Assembly (NCBI GenBank): GCA_003313425.1
Contig: NHZP01000003.1
Span: 1,612,001 to 1,676,000 of the forward strand
Direction of reading: 5' to 3'
Source: Pseudopyrenochaeta lycopersici
Lineage: Eukaryota > Ascomycota > Dothideomycetes > Pleosporales > Pseudopyrenochaetaceae
Length of the DNA: 64,000 bases
Below, piece after piece: positions 36,101-46,803 of the stretch (positions within the stretch are counted from its first letter, which is position 1; the number at the start of each line of letters is the position of its first letter). Position numbers and translations under genes: made by a program. The notes under the pieces are model-generated. The model worked only from the letters and a program-made list of their open reading frames with translations, was not told where the DNA came from and searched no databases.

Positions 36101-36201
36101 CCGTCGCCGTTGGTTTTGCGCGTGCCCCGAGAGCCGTAGCCTCCTCTTCCGCCGCGGGCGGAGCTCCTGCCTCGCGCAGGCCGAGACTGTACTTCAGACA
36201 T
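33125..36201 (-). CDS. DEF1: RNA polymerase II degradation factor Def1-like protein
   Basis: The model is 926 residues: exons 36201-35919, 35833-34215 and 34003-33125. Intron 1 (35834-35918) has GTAAGC and GCTAAC. Intron 2 (34004-34214, 211 bp) has GTAAGA and a CTGAC branch; it is long for this genome but keeps phase 0. The N-terminus is Arg/Gly-rich (RGG-like). A CUE domain lies at about 50-90 (LSTLKELFPDW, then LVLAIEESDGDLQTTIEKI), which binds ubiquitin. A long Pro/Ala/Glu-rich middle follows, then a Gln/Gly/Tyr/Asn-rich, prion-like half. This is the build of Def1, which recruits the ligase that removes stalled RNA polymerase II after DNA damage and in yeast is processed before moving to the nucleus. 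The Met at 36225 would add eight residues. Confidence 0.85.
34004..34214 (-). other. 211-bp intron of the DEF1-like gene
   Basis: The intron runs from GTAAGA to ACTAG. It contains in-frame stops and joins two Gln-rich frames. A small exon hidden inside cannot be excluded. Confidence 0.65.
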
Positions 36202-36619
36202 TGACTCTGTGTGGTGTGTGTTCAAGCCGCTGTGGACTCGTCGTGTGTGGATGTGGGCGTTGGGAGGACGTGCGTGGTGATGATGTAGGGAGGTAAGGTA
36301 AAGTTGGGGAAAGCGTAACAGGGCAAGCGATCAACTCGGCTTGGCACTAGACCTCCAATGGCGCAGGACGCGGCGGTGTCGCGTTGCTCAGGGCGTAGCT
36401 GGCCGAATTGTATGCAGATTCAAGGGGAGGGCTGGGGCGATGTAATAGCGAAGGCCACTCGCGCAGTTAGTTTGTCGTGCTGCGAGCCTCCGTTGGCCTG
36501 TCACGTGCGCCTGGGTGCTAGTAGCCCGCTGGGAGCCTGGTGCTCGGCTGCGTCTCGTCATCGACCACCAGCAAGTCACTTCACCGCGACACGCCAATTG
36601 ACGGCACCGCAAGCCCACC
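36202..36619. promoter_or_regulatory. Divergent promoter of DEF1-like and downstream gene
   Basis: This 418-bp spacer lies between two start codons facing away from each other. It is G+C-rich in its right half. No TATA box or clear motif is seen. Confidence 0.5.
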
Positions 36620-37906
36620 ATGCAGTCCGTCGCAAGCAAGCGCGTGCTGAGCACCCTGGCCTCCAAGATCCACCCGCAGCTTCCGCTTTCACCGCGCGAG
36701 AGCCAGCAACTGCTCACTCTCCTCACCACCTCATTCCGCGCCCACCTCGACCGCGAACACCCCCTCGCCCTGCCCGAGAGCAGCCAAGGAGGGCGGGCAC
36801 AGACGCCTGCAGGCAACCATGGCCGGCGCAGCTCCTCTCCCGCCCCTGCTGCTTCGTCTTACGCTTCCGCCACCCGGCACATCGACTCCATCCTAACCAA
36901 CCCGCTCTTCGCCGTCAGACCGCGCCGGAGGGGGTCGGAGCCTGCTGCCGTCGACGTCCTGCGGAACCCTATGAAGTGGTTCCTCCATGAAATAGCCATC
37001 GGCGCTGCCACTCTCCCCAAAGCCGCCATGTGCTTGGAGGTGCTTGGAAACACTGCACAGGAAACCTCGCCAGGCAGGCGGAGTGGAAAGCCCCCGGCTT
37101 CTGTACTGGCCGAGTGGTTGCGAACCAGCAGCCTCGACTCGTCCAAGGAATTCCTCCATCTCTGCATGTCAAAGCACGGTCACGGCAGCAGATTCCTGGA
37201 CCGATTGATACGACTACTCTTGGCTGAGGGCGAATCCACGGCTATATGGCACTGGTTCATTCGCTCCACCGAGCAGCGCATTAAAGAAACAGGACTTGAC
37301 TCATCAAGAGTGACGACCTTCAGACAGCAATTGCTAGCTAAAATGGTGTCCATTGAAGCAGCCTCTGGTTTGGATAGAGGGCTTGCTGCCTTTATGCAAG
37401 CCTTTCGGATGGCAGAGATCGAAGGACACGACTTGGCATACAGTGTACTAAAGCCTGCCGGCGCTCACCTCGTAAATCGCATCATCTCGACCTCCAATCA
37501 GCCCATCGACGCCCAACTATATCAATCCTTCTTGCTGTCGGCTCCACGCTGGCTTGGCACATGGAGCCAGGCTGTCGAATCTATACTCTGGCTACATCAT
37601 CCTACCGAGCGCAGCGCACTTGTCGGGCTCCGGTTTATCCAGGATCCTGCCGGAGCCATCACATTTGTACACTCGACCCGGAGCCGAAAGCACTTCCTCG
37701 TCCAGCTTTGTTTAGGTGTTGCACGCCAATTGATAGAGCAAGAGAAGTACGAAGAAGCCCAGATCGCAATGGAGTTTGCTAAAGAGCATTTCGCCGACAT
37801 TGTGCTGTCGAAAGCACCAGTGGCACAACAGCAGGCAAGGTCAAGTTTGCAAGAACGCAAAGAGAAGGAGAACCTTGAATTACTAGATCGTCTTATCCCG
37901 ACATGA
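36620..37906 (+). CDS. Conserved-looking fungal protein, possible mitochondrial targeting
   Basis: This intronless frame encodes 428 residues. The first 20 residues lack acids and contain Arg, Lys and Ser (start MQSVASKRVLSTLASK), which fits a mitochondrial presequence. A disordered Ser/Pro/Arg stretch (50-85) precedes a mostly helical body. The segment NPMKWFLHEIAIGAATLPKAAMC near 120 is cut into a helical pattern that could resemble helical-repeat organelle proteins. I do not recognise a family. The end has a Gln/Arg/Lys/Glu-rich helix. It starts 418 bp from the DEF1-like gene on the opposite strand. An uncharacterised mitochondrial gene-expression factor is one possibility, stated only as a guess. 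Confidence 0.75.
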   Translation: MQSVASKRVLSTLASKIHPQLPLSPRESQQLLTLLTTSFRAHLDREHPLALPESSQGGRAQTPAGNHGRRSSSPAPAASSYASATRHIDSILTNPLFAVRPRRRGSEPAAVDVLRNPMKWFLHEIAIGAATLPKAAMCLEVLGNTAQETSPGRRSGKPPASVLAEWLRTSSLDSSKEFLHLCMSKHGHGSRFLDRLIRLLLAEGESTAIWHWFIRSTEQRIKETGLDSSRVTTFRQQLLAKMVSIEAASGLDRGLAAFMQAFRMAEIEGHDLAYSVLKPAGAHLVNRIISTSNQPIDAQLYQSFLLSAPRWLGTWSQAVESILWLHHPTERSALVGLRFIQDPAGAITFVHSTRSRKHFLVQLCLGVARQLIEQEKYEEAQIAMEFAKEHFADIVLSKAPVAQQQARSSLQERKEKENLELLDRLIPT

Positions 37907-38331
37907 TAGCGGTGCACAGATAACCTTGCAGGTGTAAACACATAAAAGTCGTAATTGGACGAGTCGAATGACCAGACGACCACAGTGCCCTTGTCAGTGG
38001 CTGTAGAGGCTACCAGTTTGTGGCATACTAATGCAGCCCAACATCAAGCAGAAAGCCGCGGCAATGGAAAATACACGAATGTGTGGGGTATGTGGGATAG
38101 CACCGACGTCGTCGGGCTCACGACACGAAGAATATGATTCATGAGCGACTTAGGTCTTTGGACAGACATGTGGGAGAAGGACGATTGGGTTGATAAATAT
38201 GATAATGAATAAATACATTGATTGCTCTTAGAGCTCATCTACACGCATCTTTGAGAAAACTTCTTGGTATCGTTAAGCAAACAAACAAACCTCCGAAACG
38301 CCTGTTTCGTCCCTCATACAGCCGAATAACA
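37907..38331. other. Convergent 3' region
   Basis: This 425-bp region holds the ends of two convergent genes. It contains an A+T-rich stretch with AATAAATAC near 38209-38217 that may serve polyadenylation. Confidence 0.5.
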
Positions 38332-39327
38332 TTATGCCTTCAACTCACCATTTGCCTCCTGCGGCCAGACATCATATCCAAAAGTGTCTTTCATGTTGAC
38401 AAAACGTGTATGTCTCCCTCGAGCGACCTCCTCAACAGCCTCGAAGTCCTCCTTGCTCAATTCTGGAATGAGCCAGTTGCTCTCGATCCTCTTCGGCGTG
38501 GAACTCTTAGGCAACACTACATATCCCCGCTGCAGGCCCCACGCCAACAGTACCTGTGCAAGATCGTGCCCACTGCGCTCGGCGACTTCCTTGAGCTTGG
38601 GGTTCGTCCGCACTTGTTCGCCGGTGCTGGGGACTTGGTTTTGGCTGCCCAGAGGTGAGTATGCGGCGGGCAGAATGTCGTGTGACTGGCAGAACTCTAC
38701 GAGCTCGGTGTTGGGAAGGAAGGGGTGGATTTCAATCTGGTTGAGCATCGGCTTCACCTCTGCGATGCTGAGCAGTTGCTTCAAGCCTTCCACCGTCCAG
38801 TTTGAGACGCCGATTGCTCGGGCTTTGCCGGCGCGGTAGAGCGACTCCATTGCGCGCCATGTCGGCTCAGGGTTCTCTGTCAAGTCCTTCTTGATGATGT
38901 ACTTCCCATCTGCTCCGAGCTTGGGCATGTGGTTCTCATCTGCCTCTGCGGCAATCGGCCAGTGCACGAGGAACAAGTCGACATAGTCCATCTTCAACTT
39001 CTCAAGTGAGTTATTGAGAGACCATTCGACCTCCGCCGGCTCATGCAAGTGGTTCCAAACTTTGGTGCAGATGAAGATATCCTTGCGAGTGACGTTGGGG
39101 TTCTGTGCGAGGAAATCGCGAACAGCATCGCCCACTTCTTCCTCGTTCTGGTAAAACCAGGCGCAATCGAGGTGGCGGTAGCCAGTCTTCAGAGCATGTA
39201 AGACAGCTGTGTAGGTTTCTCCTTTGGAGCCTTCGTTGGCGAAGGTGCCGAAGCCAACAGCGGGAATGGTGACACCATTGGACAGCTTGAAGGTCTTTTC
39301 GTTGGCGAGGGGAACGTAGGAGCCCAT
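38332..39327 (-). CDS. Aldo-keto reductase
   Basis: This intronless frame encodes 331 residues, the normal length for an NADPH-dependent aldo-keto reductase with a TIM barrel. The catalytic tetrad is complete: Asp54, Tyr59 (in LDCAWFYQNE), Lys89 (CTKVW) and His122 (LVHWP). The family signature GYRHLDCAWFYQNEEEVG is present, as are the cofactor motifs near 270-285 (VLPKSSTPKRIESN), where Lys and Arg usually bind the 2'-phosphate of NADPH. The nearest known types are fungal glycerol dehydrogenase-, xylose reductase- or GCY1-like enzymes that reduce aldehydes or sugars in the cytosol. The substrate cannot be read from sequence. The N-terminus shows no targeting signal. Confidence 0.93.
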   Translation of the reverse strand: MGSYVPLANEKTFKLSNGVTIPAVGFGTFANEGSKGETYTAVLHALKTGYRHLDCAWFYQNEEEVGDAVRDFLAQNPNVTRKDIFICTKVWNHLHEPAEVEWSLNNSLEKLKMDYVDLFLVHWPIAAEADENHMPKLGADGKYIIKKDLTENPEPTWRAMESLYRAGKARAIGVSNWTVEGLKQLLSIAEVKPMLNQIEIHPFLPNTELVEFCQSHDILPAAYSPLGSQNQVPSTGEQVRTNPKLKEVAERSGHDLAQVLLAWGLQRGYVVLPKSSTPKRIESNWLIPELSKEDFEAVEEVARGRHTRFVNMKDTFGYDVWPQEANGELKA

Positions 39328-40627
39328 TTTGGCGGTGATAGTATGGTCGAGATAGTTAGATTGGTAACGTTGGATATGACGTGATAATTAAGAAACACGA
39401 AATGGTAAGGTTTGCTTCAATATGTGATTGAATATAATGAATACCTCATAAAGTGTGTCCAACGCGGCTCAGACGTGCAAAGCTACATATACTCCGCTCA
39501 AACGGCGAGTGCTTGGCGCCTCTGAAATCTCTTCTCCTCATCCATCATCATATCCAAACGACAGCATGGTACCCTGACCTCACGTCGCTCCGCAGTTTCC
39601 GACACCTTCTCGTCAAGTCCCACGTCAGAGAAAATCTCCATAATTGCCCCATCCAACAGTTTCAAGAGAGGTGGTGAGTTTTGCGCAACCGTCGGCGATA
39701 TGACGTCGTTGGTGGACCCTTGAATCCACAGCGCGGGCCGACCGACAACATCACTCTTCTGGAAGTTTTCCTAGGATGGACCAACCACAGCAACGCTTTG
39801 CAAGGAGCGTAATTGTACGGGTCGGTGTTCCTTAGCCAATTACCTGCAAGATCACCACGGAGGGATGCAAATTCTCGCCGAATCGCTCCACTATTTTGTA
39901 CATCACCAACCAGATTTGGATGGATATAGCACCTTGTTACCTGCAGCTACTGCGACCGCCGTCTTAACATGCTTATCGACACTTTGCACATTCAAGGCAT
40001 GCACGCCAATCTTCATCAGACAGGCGGTCTGCGTCGGCTGCTATCCGGCCGCGCAGTGGCGTCCGGTGAGCTGAGGCTCTGCACCAAGCTTTGAGATCGG
40101 CGAAACGCTACACTGCATAAACACGTTCGGCTGGGGTTGTGGCGACTCACGTTACCACGTTGTTATCAGTCTCCAGTTTTCGGCCAAAACTGCACAATGA
40201 CGGTATCCAGTTTCTATTCTCTGGTCTGGCAAACTTCTCCACTAGCGCTGCCCTGGACGGCCTCTACCGATCGAATAATGATGTCGCAATGTGGATACTG
40301 AGGTACTTGTTGGATTGACGTATCTCGTACGATGATGGGTGAAGTGGAGGAGTTCGGCCACGTTCGGGTTATGAGAAGGTTCTGCGAAGTTTTCGAGAAA
40401 GGGTCTTCGGCGTAGGCGACTCATGATGCCATCTGGGGAATGAGGAGTGGCTCCTCGCTGGTGGGCGAAATCAGATATATATGGGCTCCCCCAGGACCCT
40501 GAGGTAGCTTCATTAACATCCACAACCTTTCCCTCCTCGAACACACTACAATAAGCTTCTGTGAGGCTTACATCATCTTCTCACTTTTTATACCCCAATT
40601 CCACAGTTACACTTGAACAACCTCACA
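39328..40627. other. Divergent intergenic region
   Basis: This 1.3-kb region separates two divergently transcribed genes and must hold both promoters. A pyrimidine-rich segment with TATACC lies at 40560-40600 just before the HAD gene. Small frames here are unsupported. Confidence 0.45.
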
Positions 40628-42115
40628 ATGCCTACCTTTGAAGACTCTGACTTCGGTGTTCAAGCCCCCCTCTCCCAAACCAAGTCACGCGATATCAACC
40701 GCGCACCCTCCAACAACCTCAGCGTTGGCGGAGCACCCGGCCTTGCTATTCCAGACGGTCACAATGGCACCGCCAACTCGATCGAGGTCCCTGCGACTAG
40801 GAGTTCTATCTCAGATGCCTCAAACTACATGCACAACCTTTCCCTATCGCCCTCGATGAAGGAAAGGCGAGGCTCGAGGAACTCCTTCGGTACCTCACTG
40901 CCCATTCCACGATCAAAGAGGCAGTCGAGGCTATCTTCAGTCCACTACCCCAATGGCGTTTCTCAGCGCCCTGGCATGCCTCCAATCCAGGCCTCTCGCG
41001 ACATTCTTGCCAGCCAGATGCAAGATCTCTCTGGCGAGAAGGTTCGCGCTGCCAAGGACATGGCTTTCGTCTTCGACATCGATGGTGTCCTTGTCCACGG
41101 TGATCGCTTGATCCCCGAGGGCCAGCGTGTCCTCGAGATCCTCAACGGCGACAACGAACTCGGTATCAAGATTCCTCACATCTTCCTCACGAACGGATCC
41201 GGAAAGCTCGAGGGACCCCGTGTCGAGCAACTTTCCAAGATCCTCAAGAGCCCCATCTCAACTGAGCAATTCATTCAGTCCCACACGCCCATGCGTGCCT
41301 TGGCAGAGTACTACAAGACCGTCCTCGTGGTTGGTGGTGAAGGCTACAAGTGCCGTGAGGTCGCGGAGGAATATGGCTTCCAAGACATCGTCGTTCCCAA
41401 CGACATCATTGCCTCAGACCCTACCATCGCCCCATACCGCGTCTTCACTGAGGAGGAGCGTGCCACTTCCCGTCCTCGTGATTTTACCAAGACCAACATC
41501 GATGCCATCATGGTCTTCTCCGACAGCCGCGACTATGCCACCGACATGCAGATCATCATGGATCTTCTTCGCAGCGAGGATGGTCGCCTAGGTACCATGG
41601 CCAAGGACCCCGTATCGCAGCGCATCCCCATCTACTTCTCGCAAGGTGACTTGCTCTGCCCAACTGAGCACCCATTCCCCCGTATGTCTCAGGGAGCATT
41701 CCGCATCGGTCTCGAGGCCATGTACAAGGCTCTTACTGGCGTAGACCTCGAGCGTGTCGTGTACGGCAAGCCTGAGCTCGCGACCTACAAGTACGCCGAC
41801 GAGGTCATCTCGAGCTGGATGGAGACTATCCACAACGACGAGAGGCTGCCATCCAACATCTACATGATTGGTGACAACCCAGCATCTGATATCGTCGGTG
41901 GCAACATGTATGGCTGGAACACATGCCTGGTCCGCACCGGTGTGTTCCAGGGCGGCGAGAACGACGAAGAGAACCCCGCAAGCTTTGGTGTCTTCCCCAA
42001 CGTCCTTGGCGCAGTAACTGCTGCCATCCAGAAGGAGTTGGGCAAGGACTTCAAGTTTGAGTTCAACGAGAAGATCAACCCTGTTATCCACGGCAGCGGT
42101 TCGGCCATTGAGTAG
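40628..42115 (+). CDS. HAD superfamily class IIA hydrolase, CECR5 type
   Basis: The model is 495 residues without introns, from the ATG at 40628. The first 140 residues are Ser/Pro-rich and disordered, longer than in most members. Motif I is FVFDIDGVLVHGD near residue 150, with the two Asp residues of HAD phosphatases. Motif II is FLTNGSG near 192. Later come YGKPELATYKYA (Lys of motif III) and IGDNPASDIVGG (motif IV Asp pair). The arrangement with a C2 cap is that of the CECR5/YKR070W group, often mitochondrial and of unknown substrate; phosphatase activity is expected. The N-terminal extension carries no obvious presequence, so the location is open. Third positions are C-rich, which suggests high expression. 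Confidence 0.88.
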   Translation: MPTFEDSDFGVQAPLSQTKSRDINRAPSNNLSVGGAPGLAIPDGHNGTANSIEVPATRSSISDASNYMHNLSLSPSMKERRGSRNSFGTSLPIPRSKRQSRLSSVHYPNGVSQRPGMPPIQASRDILASQMQDLSGEKVRAAKDMAFVFDIDGVLVHGDRLIPEGQRVLEILNGDNELGIKIPHIFLTNGSGKLEGPRVEQLSKILKSPISTEQFIQSHTPMRALAEYYKTVLVVGGEGYKCREVAEEYGFQDIVVPNDIIASDPTIAPYRVFTEEERATSRPRDFTKTNIDAIMVFSDSRDYATDMQIIMDLLRSEDGRLGTMAKDPVSQRIPIYFSQGDLLCPTEHPFPRMSQGAFRIGLEAMYKALTGVDLERVVYGKPELATYKYADEVISSWMETIHNDERLPSNIYMIGDNPASDIVGGNMYGWNTCLVRTGVFQGGENDEENPASFGVFPNVLGAVTAAIQKELGKDFKFEFNEKINPVIHGSGSAIE

Positions 42116-43211
42116 TGCACTCATTGCCACTAGAGTTAGATCTCTTTCCTACTGGTTAGGTTTTAGGCATTTTCTGGCGTTTGGGTTTATATCCTGCATA
42201 GCGAATTGCTTGCATACAACTTGATGACGATTCTACAAAAGTCTTCACACTTGATGATTCCCATATAGATTGATGAATATCAAAAATCTCCTTGTTTCTT
42301 CAATATTCGTCTCTCTGTTTGCTTGTGACATATTGCTTCGATCCTGAGCCTGACAATTAAGCCACTTGTGAAGAGTCCGACTCCATGTTCATCCATCGGT
42401 TTTCGCACCCTGGCTCTCATCTCGAACTCCAATGCGTACTTATTGGCACACATCCAAAACCTTTGACTTAGTTAATTTAGCTTAGATGCTCTGGAGGGCT
42501 TAGTTGTTCATCGCCACAGCGCAACCACATCCAGACAAATAGCAGGCAGCTAACAGCTGATTTGCTTGAAATCATGCCCAGAGTAACTGCTCCCATATAG
42601 CCATGGATATGACTACTTACATGTTATTCCCGCTTTCTATTGTGAAAGAACATGCAGAAATATTATATCTACAACAGTTAGGTGTCCTTCACTTCACACT
42701 AGTCGAGAATCGCACATTTCACTACCTGACGCTCTCATTTACATTGCTATGACAACTCTTTTCTCAGTTATATAAACCATGACCCGCTTCTGCATTTCCT
42801 TGAACCTCTTTGCCGCACTCAAAACTTGAGCTCAACATCTACACAAGTGACCCGCCACTAAGCCTTGTTATATCTCCAGGAAATTCCATGAACTGGCACA
42901 CTATCGCGGGGAGACGGCTGGCGAAGCACACTTTCGAGTATCTCTAGAAGGAGTTCAACAACGAATTTGGGTTCAGTACACAATCATCTTTAAGGATTGT
43001 AAAGCGTACGTGCAGTCTCAGCTGGGCAGACTGTAACACAAACGCGGATACTATTGTCAGATATTGAGCGTTACCAAGTGCATGGACCAAAGGACGCACT
43101 GCAGCCCTTTTCGCTCGTCACTTTGAGTTTACCTTCACTGCTGCTGCTGAATAAACATTGCCGCAAGCTTCCTATTGAAGCGATACACATCGACATTTCT
43201 CAGCTAGAGAC
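42116..43211. other. Intergenic region, nothing identified
   Basis: This 1.1-kb spacer separates same-strand genes. It is relatively A+T-rich. TTATATAAACC at 42767-42777 is TATA-like but is over 400 bp from the next start codon. No frame of note. Confidence 0.45.
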
Positions 43212-44343
43212 ATGAATACCGAGACATTCGACCAATCACGTGACATGAGCCCGTTCACTAGCAACATCTGGGACCCCGAAGACGACGAGTGGACGGCAGT
43301 TGATACAAACGTAGCCTTCGAGACCTTAAAAACCTCCAATAAGGTGCCTGCACTGTACAGTCTAGCGGCAGCAAACCGGTTATCTCGACCCAGCTCCTCC
43401 ATTGCCTCATCCCTGCCGTCATCTCCGACTAGGACGGTTACAGTGCAGAGTTTGAGAGAGGAAGAGAAGAAGAGGGATCAACTTGAGCTTCTCAGCGACC
43501 CTGTCCACTGCAATCCAAATGGTGACTTTGAAGATGAGATTATGAAGCAAGTGTTTGTTGAAGGGTCAACATTCTTCACAGCTCAATGTGGAAGTTCCCC
43601 AAGACACATGCATATCATCGATCTCGATGAGTACTTCCAAGCAAATGATCCGTTGCTTCAACAGGCCAAGCCCCGGCTCTGCGACGCAGTCGCCACGATT
43701 CTCTCCCACACCAACCAACTGTGCTTGAAGGATTTCTTGAATCCCGTGATCAATGAATTCGTGTACCGCCATGAGCTGGGCCACAACAAAACCGGTCTGA
43801 TTCTTGTCATCCACAGGCAAGGAAATACCGTGATTGTAAGTTACTTGAAACCAGCGTCGCCATCATTACTAACAGAGTTTCAAGGCTGGAGCCTACCGCA
43901 ACTTCGGCTTCACATTGCATTGGGCTCTTTACGCTAAGTCTCTGATTAGCGTCACGGGTCAATGGCATGAGGTCTACGCCACGCGGAAGCCTGGCTTTAC
44001 AGCCATTGTCAATGGTGTGCCAGAATGGACAAAATTTGAACCAGAAGGAATCAAGTCAAAAGTTGAGCATAACAAGTCAAAGTCAGAAAACGGCTCACCA
44101 CGAAAGATTGGACTATCGAGCTTCAACGCAAAAAAGAAGCAAGAGAATGACGATCCGAGTGTAGCAGACCCGAAGTGCGTGCTCTACCAGAGTCGTATAG
44201 TCGCCAAGGATCTGCTGTGGGATGTCTGGATTCGGCTCAATGACCTATGTGTTTGTTCGGCAGATTGGGAGGCGGAAGGGCAAGTATCGCGAGTTAGACT
44301 AAAGCGGACCCTCGTAGGTTATGTTGAGAGTGAGGAGGATTAG
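43212..44343 (+). CDS. Hypothetical fungal protein (two exons)
   Basis: The model is 360 residues: exons 43212-43835 and 43885-44343. The intron 43836-43884 (49 bp) has GTAAGT and a perfect TTACTAAC branch with CAAG as acceptor; an upstream acceptor at AACAG (40 bp) would also keep frame but sits on the branch site. The N-terminal 100 residues are Ser-rich and acidic with a short Lys/Glu helix. Residues 105-270 look globular: FEDEIMKQVFVEGSTFF, RHELGHNKTGLIL and GAYRNFGFTLHWALY. A Lys/Ser-rich linker (280-310) and an acidic end follow. HELGH resembles a zinc-protease HExxH only in part (the needed Glu is at the second place, HELGH), so a metal site is possible but doubtful. No family is recognised. 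Confidence 0.65.
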
Positions 44344-44806
44344 TTCAACTGCGGCGAAATACTCGCTCAAATTCATGCAATGAGCACTCCGTAGTATGAG
44401 AGTTCGCAAAGGAGTACCGCAGGTCATACCGATGTTGGTCGCTGCGCGTTCATGTTCGTTCTCGACATATCGTAATTTCACTGCGCCAAGCCTGCAATTT
44501 TGGCCAAACTGCACTCATTAATCTCCATACTCTATAGCGGAGGTTGGAAGCAACATCAGGAGAGCTCATCATCAAATGGATATGGAAGTGGAGGTCGAAT
44601 GGTATTGATTCATTCCGGGACGGACCCCGACTCTTAATTCGTGATGTCCTTTTCCTAATCGCATTCGCTTCCCAGAGGCAGTGTCTCAGAAACGCTGCAC
44701 CCTCATCATTCCGCCATCATGAAGTCCGTATAGATGCCCATAGCTTTCGCAAAGAACTCCGAAACCGAATAAAATGCCGCTTCCCTTTTCCCCAGAAGTC
44801 GTGCGC
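44344..44806. other. Convergent 3' region
   Basis: The 3' ends of two convergent genes fall here. Open frames are short and unsupported. Confidence 0.5.
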
Positions 44807-45156
44807 TTATCGCAGGCGGCGGGCCTCACGTTCGGACTCGAGCAGGCAGAGGATGTCGTTCTCGCGGACTGCGATCTGGTTAGCTGTGTGACATGCTGTC
44901 TCTGTAGGGCGGCAGCAGTACCAGGGCCCTTCACGTTGCGGATGATGGAGCGGGTCTGGTCGTCCATGAACTCGACACGGCACTGAGTGACACCACCACG
45001 GGAGCCTGTATTTCCGTCAGCCTTTGTTGTTCCAAGCATGCTTCTCTAGTCCCCCCAGAGTCCACATCCAACGGCTGTCGCAGGAGAATTCGTACCGGTT
45101 CGGCCAAGGACACGAGTGACCTTGACGAGCTTAACGGGGGCCTTAGCGGTATCCAT
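44807..45156 (-). CDS. RPS28: Ribosomal protein eS28 (40S subunit)
   Basis: The model is 68 residues, the normal length, in three exons: 45156-45096, 45005-44922 and 44868-44807. Introns are 90 bp (GTACGA to ACAG) and 53 bp (GTACTG to GCAG). The exons read [20 protein letters not shown], then the core [14 protein letters not shown] and [17 protein letters not shown], and end [12 protein letters not shown]. These are almost invariant in eukaryotes. The protein is an OB-fold component of the small ribosomal subunit near the mRNA exit. In yeast, Rps28 can also bind its own mRNA or decapping factors, but nothing in this sequence shows such control. Without splicing the frames here overlap and make no sense, which is why it is easy to miss. 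Confidence 0.97.
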
Positions 45157-45763
45157 TTTGTGCGATTATTGATTTCGACGAAGATGGGTCGTTCGGTGTG
45201 CGGGTTTGGCTGGGCGTCGGAATGAAGTTGTCGCTGTCGTGAGGGTGCAAATGGAAAATGCTCGTGGGCGCTAAGCGAGAAGTTTGTGCCAAGGCCAAAC
45301 TACAGGGGTCTGGCGCGCTCGGACCTCTCCGCCCCGCGCAACTTGAAATCATAGGACACCGGAAAATCTCAATGCTTATCTGATTACAGCCAGGCCCTAC
45401 CTATGAAGTAAATCAATCAAGCACCATTCCGGACAGCTAGGATCCGTGTTACGATCGAGCCACGAATCATGTGTACCTTGTGCGTCATCGTCATCCCAGA
45501 TTTCCGTCAACCAATGGCCAATACTTTCGGGTGCAAAATCAAGTCCGGGCAAGAGTACGACAATCCCAACCATGGTTGATTATGCAGGGCAATGGCTTAC
45601 CATCACGCTGGGCTGAAAATGGAAGGAGCATCACCCAAAGTACTGTTTTCACAATCATAGACACGAGTTTTCGACAACTTTCATCTCGATTGAAGAAGCA
45701 TCAAGTTTTATTCTAATTACTGATTAAGTATAGAAGGGTCTTCCTAGTCATCATTCATCAACT
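45157..45763. other. Intergenic region with RPS28 promoter
   Basis: The first part (45157-45360) lies upstream of RPS28 and has C-rich runs. The rest adjoins the 3' end of the pectate lyase gene. No gene is seen. Confidence 0.5.
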
Positions 45764-46803
45764 CTAGGCGGTGCTGTTGGAGCTCTCAGGCCAGAATTGT
45801 GCGAGCCATGGGTATGGCTCCTCAGGAGTGTACTGGCTGGCGATAGTGCCGTTGAACTCTGTGATGCGATCACGAGTCAAGTTGTAGAGTGCGTATTTCT
45901 CATCAGGACCGGTTCCGACAGTGTATGGGACAGTCTGAACGTTGTTGCCAATCTCCTTGTCGACGTAGCGGGTGACGCCCACAATTTGGGAGTCCTTGAT
46001 ACGGTACTCGTCACCGTAGTTGGGGTTGATCTGTTGGAGTTAGGAGCCAGCCTACAAAAGAGTTGAGCACGAAGAACTTACTATGCCCATGCGGGTACCA
46101 TTAACGGCAATCACGTTCTGGATGGTGACGTTGCGCTTGGCTTGGTTCAAGCAGTTGCCGCAGCTCTGGTAGAAGGTACCGAATGTCTCCGCATAGAAGC
46201 CAGTGATGTTCAGCTTGCCGCCGAGAGAGTTGTCCTGGAAGATCTTGTCCGTGGCATTGCGAGCACCACCGCCAATGACACGAAGTTGAGTGTTAAGACC
46301 CTTGGATGTGAGTGCGTCTTCGCAGACATCCTCCCACCAGACTGTTACCACTCATGTTAGTATCTAATTAAACATTCAGGTCGATCAAGGAAAGACTTAC
46401 CGTTCTCAACCCAGGCGTCGCCAAGTGCGTGAATACCCTCCGCCTGATGCTTTCCAATGATGACGTTCCTGATGGTTGATCCAGGCAACAGGTTGAAGAC
46501 AGTGTCGGCATCAGTGCCCTCGGCCTGCTCGTTACAGCTTCCTTCCTGGCGCTCATATCGCTTCATTTGACCATCAAAGACCTCTCCTGGCTGAATGTAC
46601 CTGGTCTCATTGAAGACGACAGTCTCCGTGGGAACAGGGAATTGAACGACGGGGAATGGGAAGCGCGGCGGTGGTCGCGCACCTAGATCGCCTTGAGTGG
46701 CATCAGTGGAGCCTTGAGGGCCGTCACCATTCTGGCGTCGGATTACTGCCGAAGTGGAGAGGGCAGGGAGAAGAGGGAGGACGAGGGAAGTGGTGAGCTT
46801 CAT
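45764..46803 (-). CDS. Secreted pectate lyase, polysaccharide lyase family 3
   Basis: The model is 309 residues in three exons: 46803-46401, 46341-46082 and 46030-45764, with introns of 59 and 51 bp. A signal peptide covers about 1-18, followed by a short propeptide-like stretch with a basic pair (IRRQ). The PL3 beta-helix begins with ETVVFNETRYIQPGEVFDG. It includes FNLLPGSTIRNVIIGKHQAEGIH, VWWEDVCEDALT (typical of this family, with acidic residues that usually bind calcium), GGGARNATDKIFQDN and FGTFYQSCGNC. Such enzymes cleave de-esterified pectate by beta-elimination and act outside the cell on plant walls. Each splice restores a PL3 block. A TATA box sits 114 bp upstream of the ATG, so the gene is probably inducible. 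Confidence 0.93.

Noticed and set aside
43750..43800. HELGH in the 360-residue hypothetical as a zinc protease site
   Set aside because: No further metal ligand or protease motif is seen; the match is too short to support a function.
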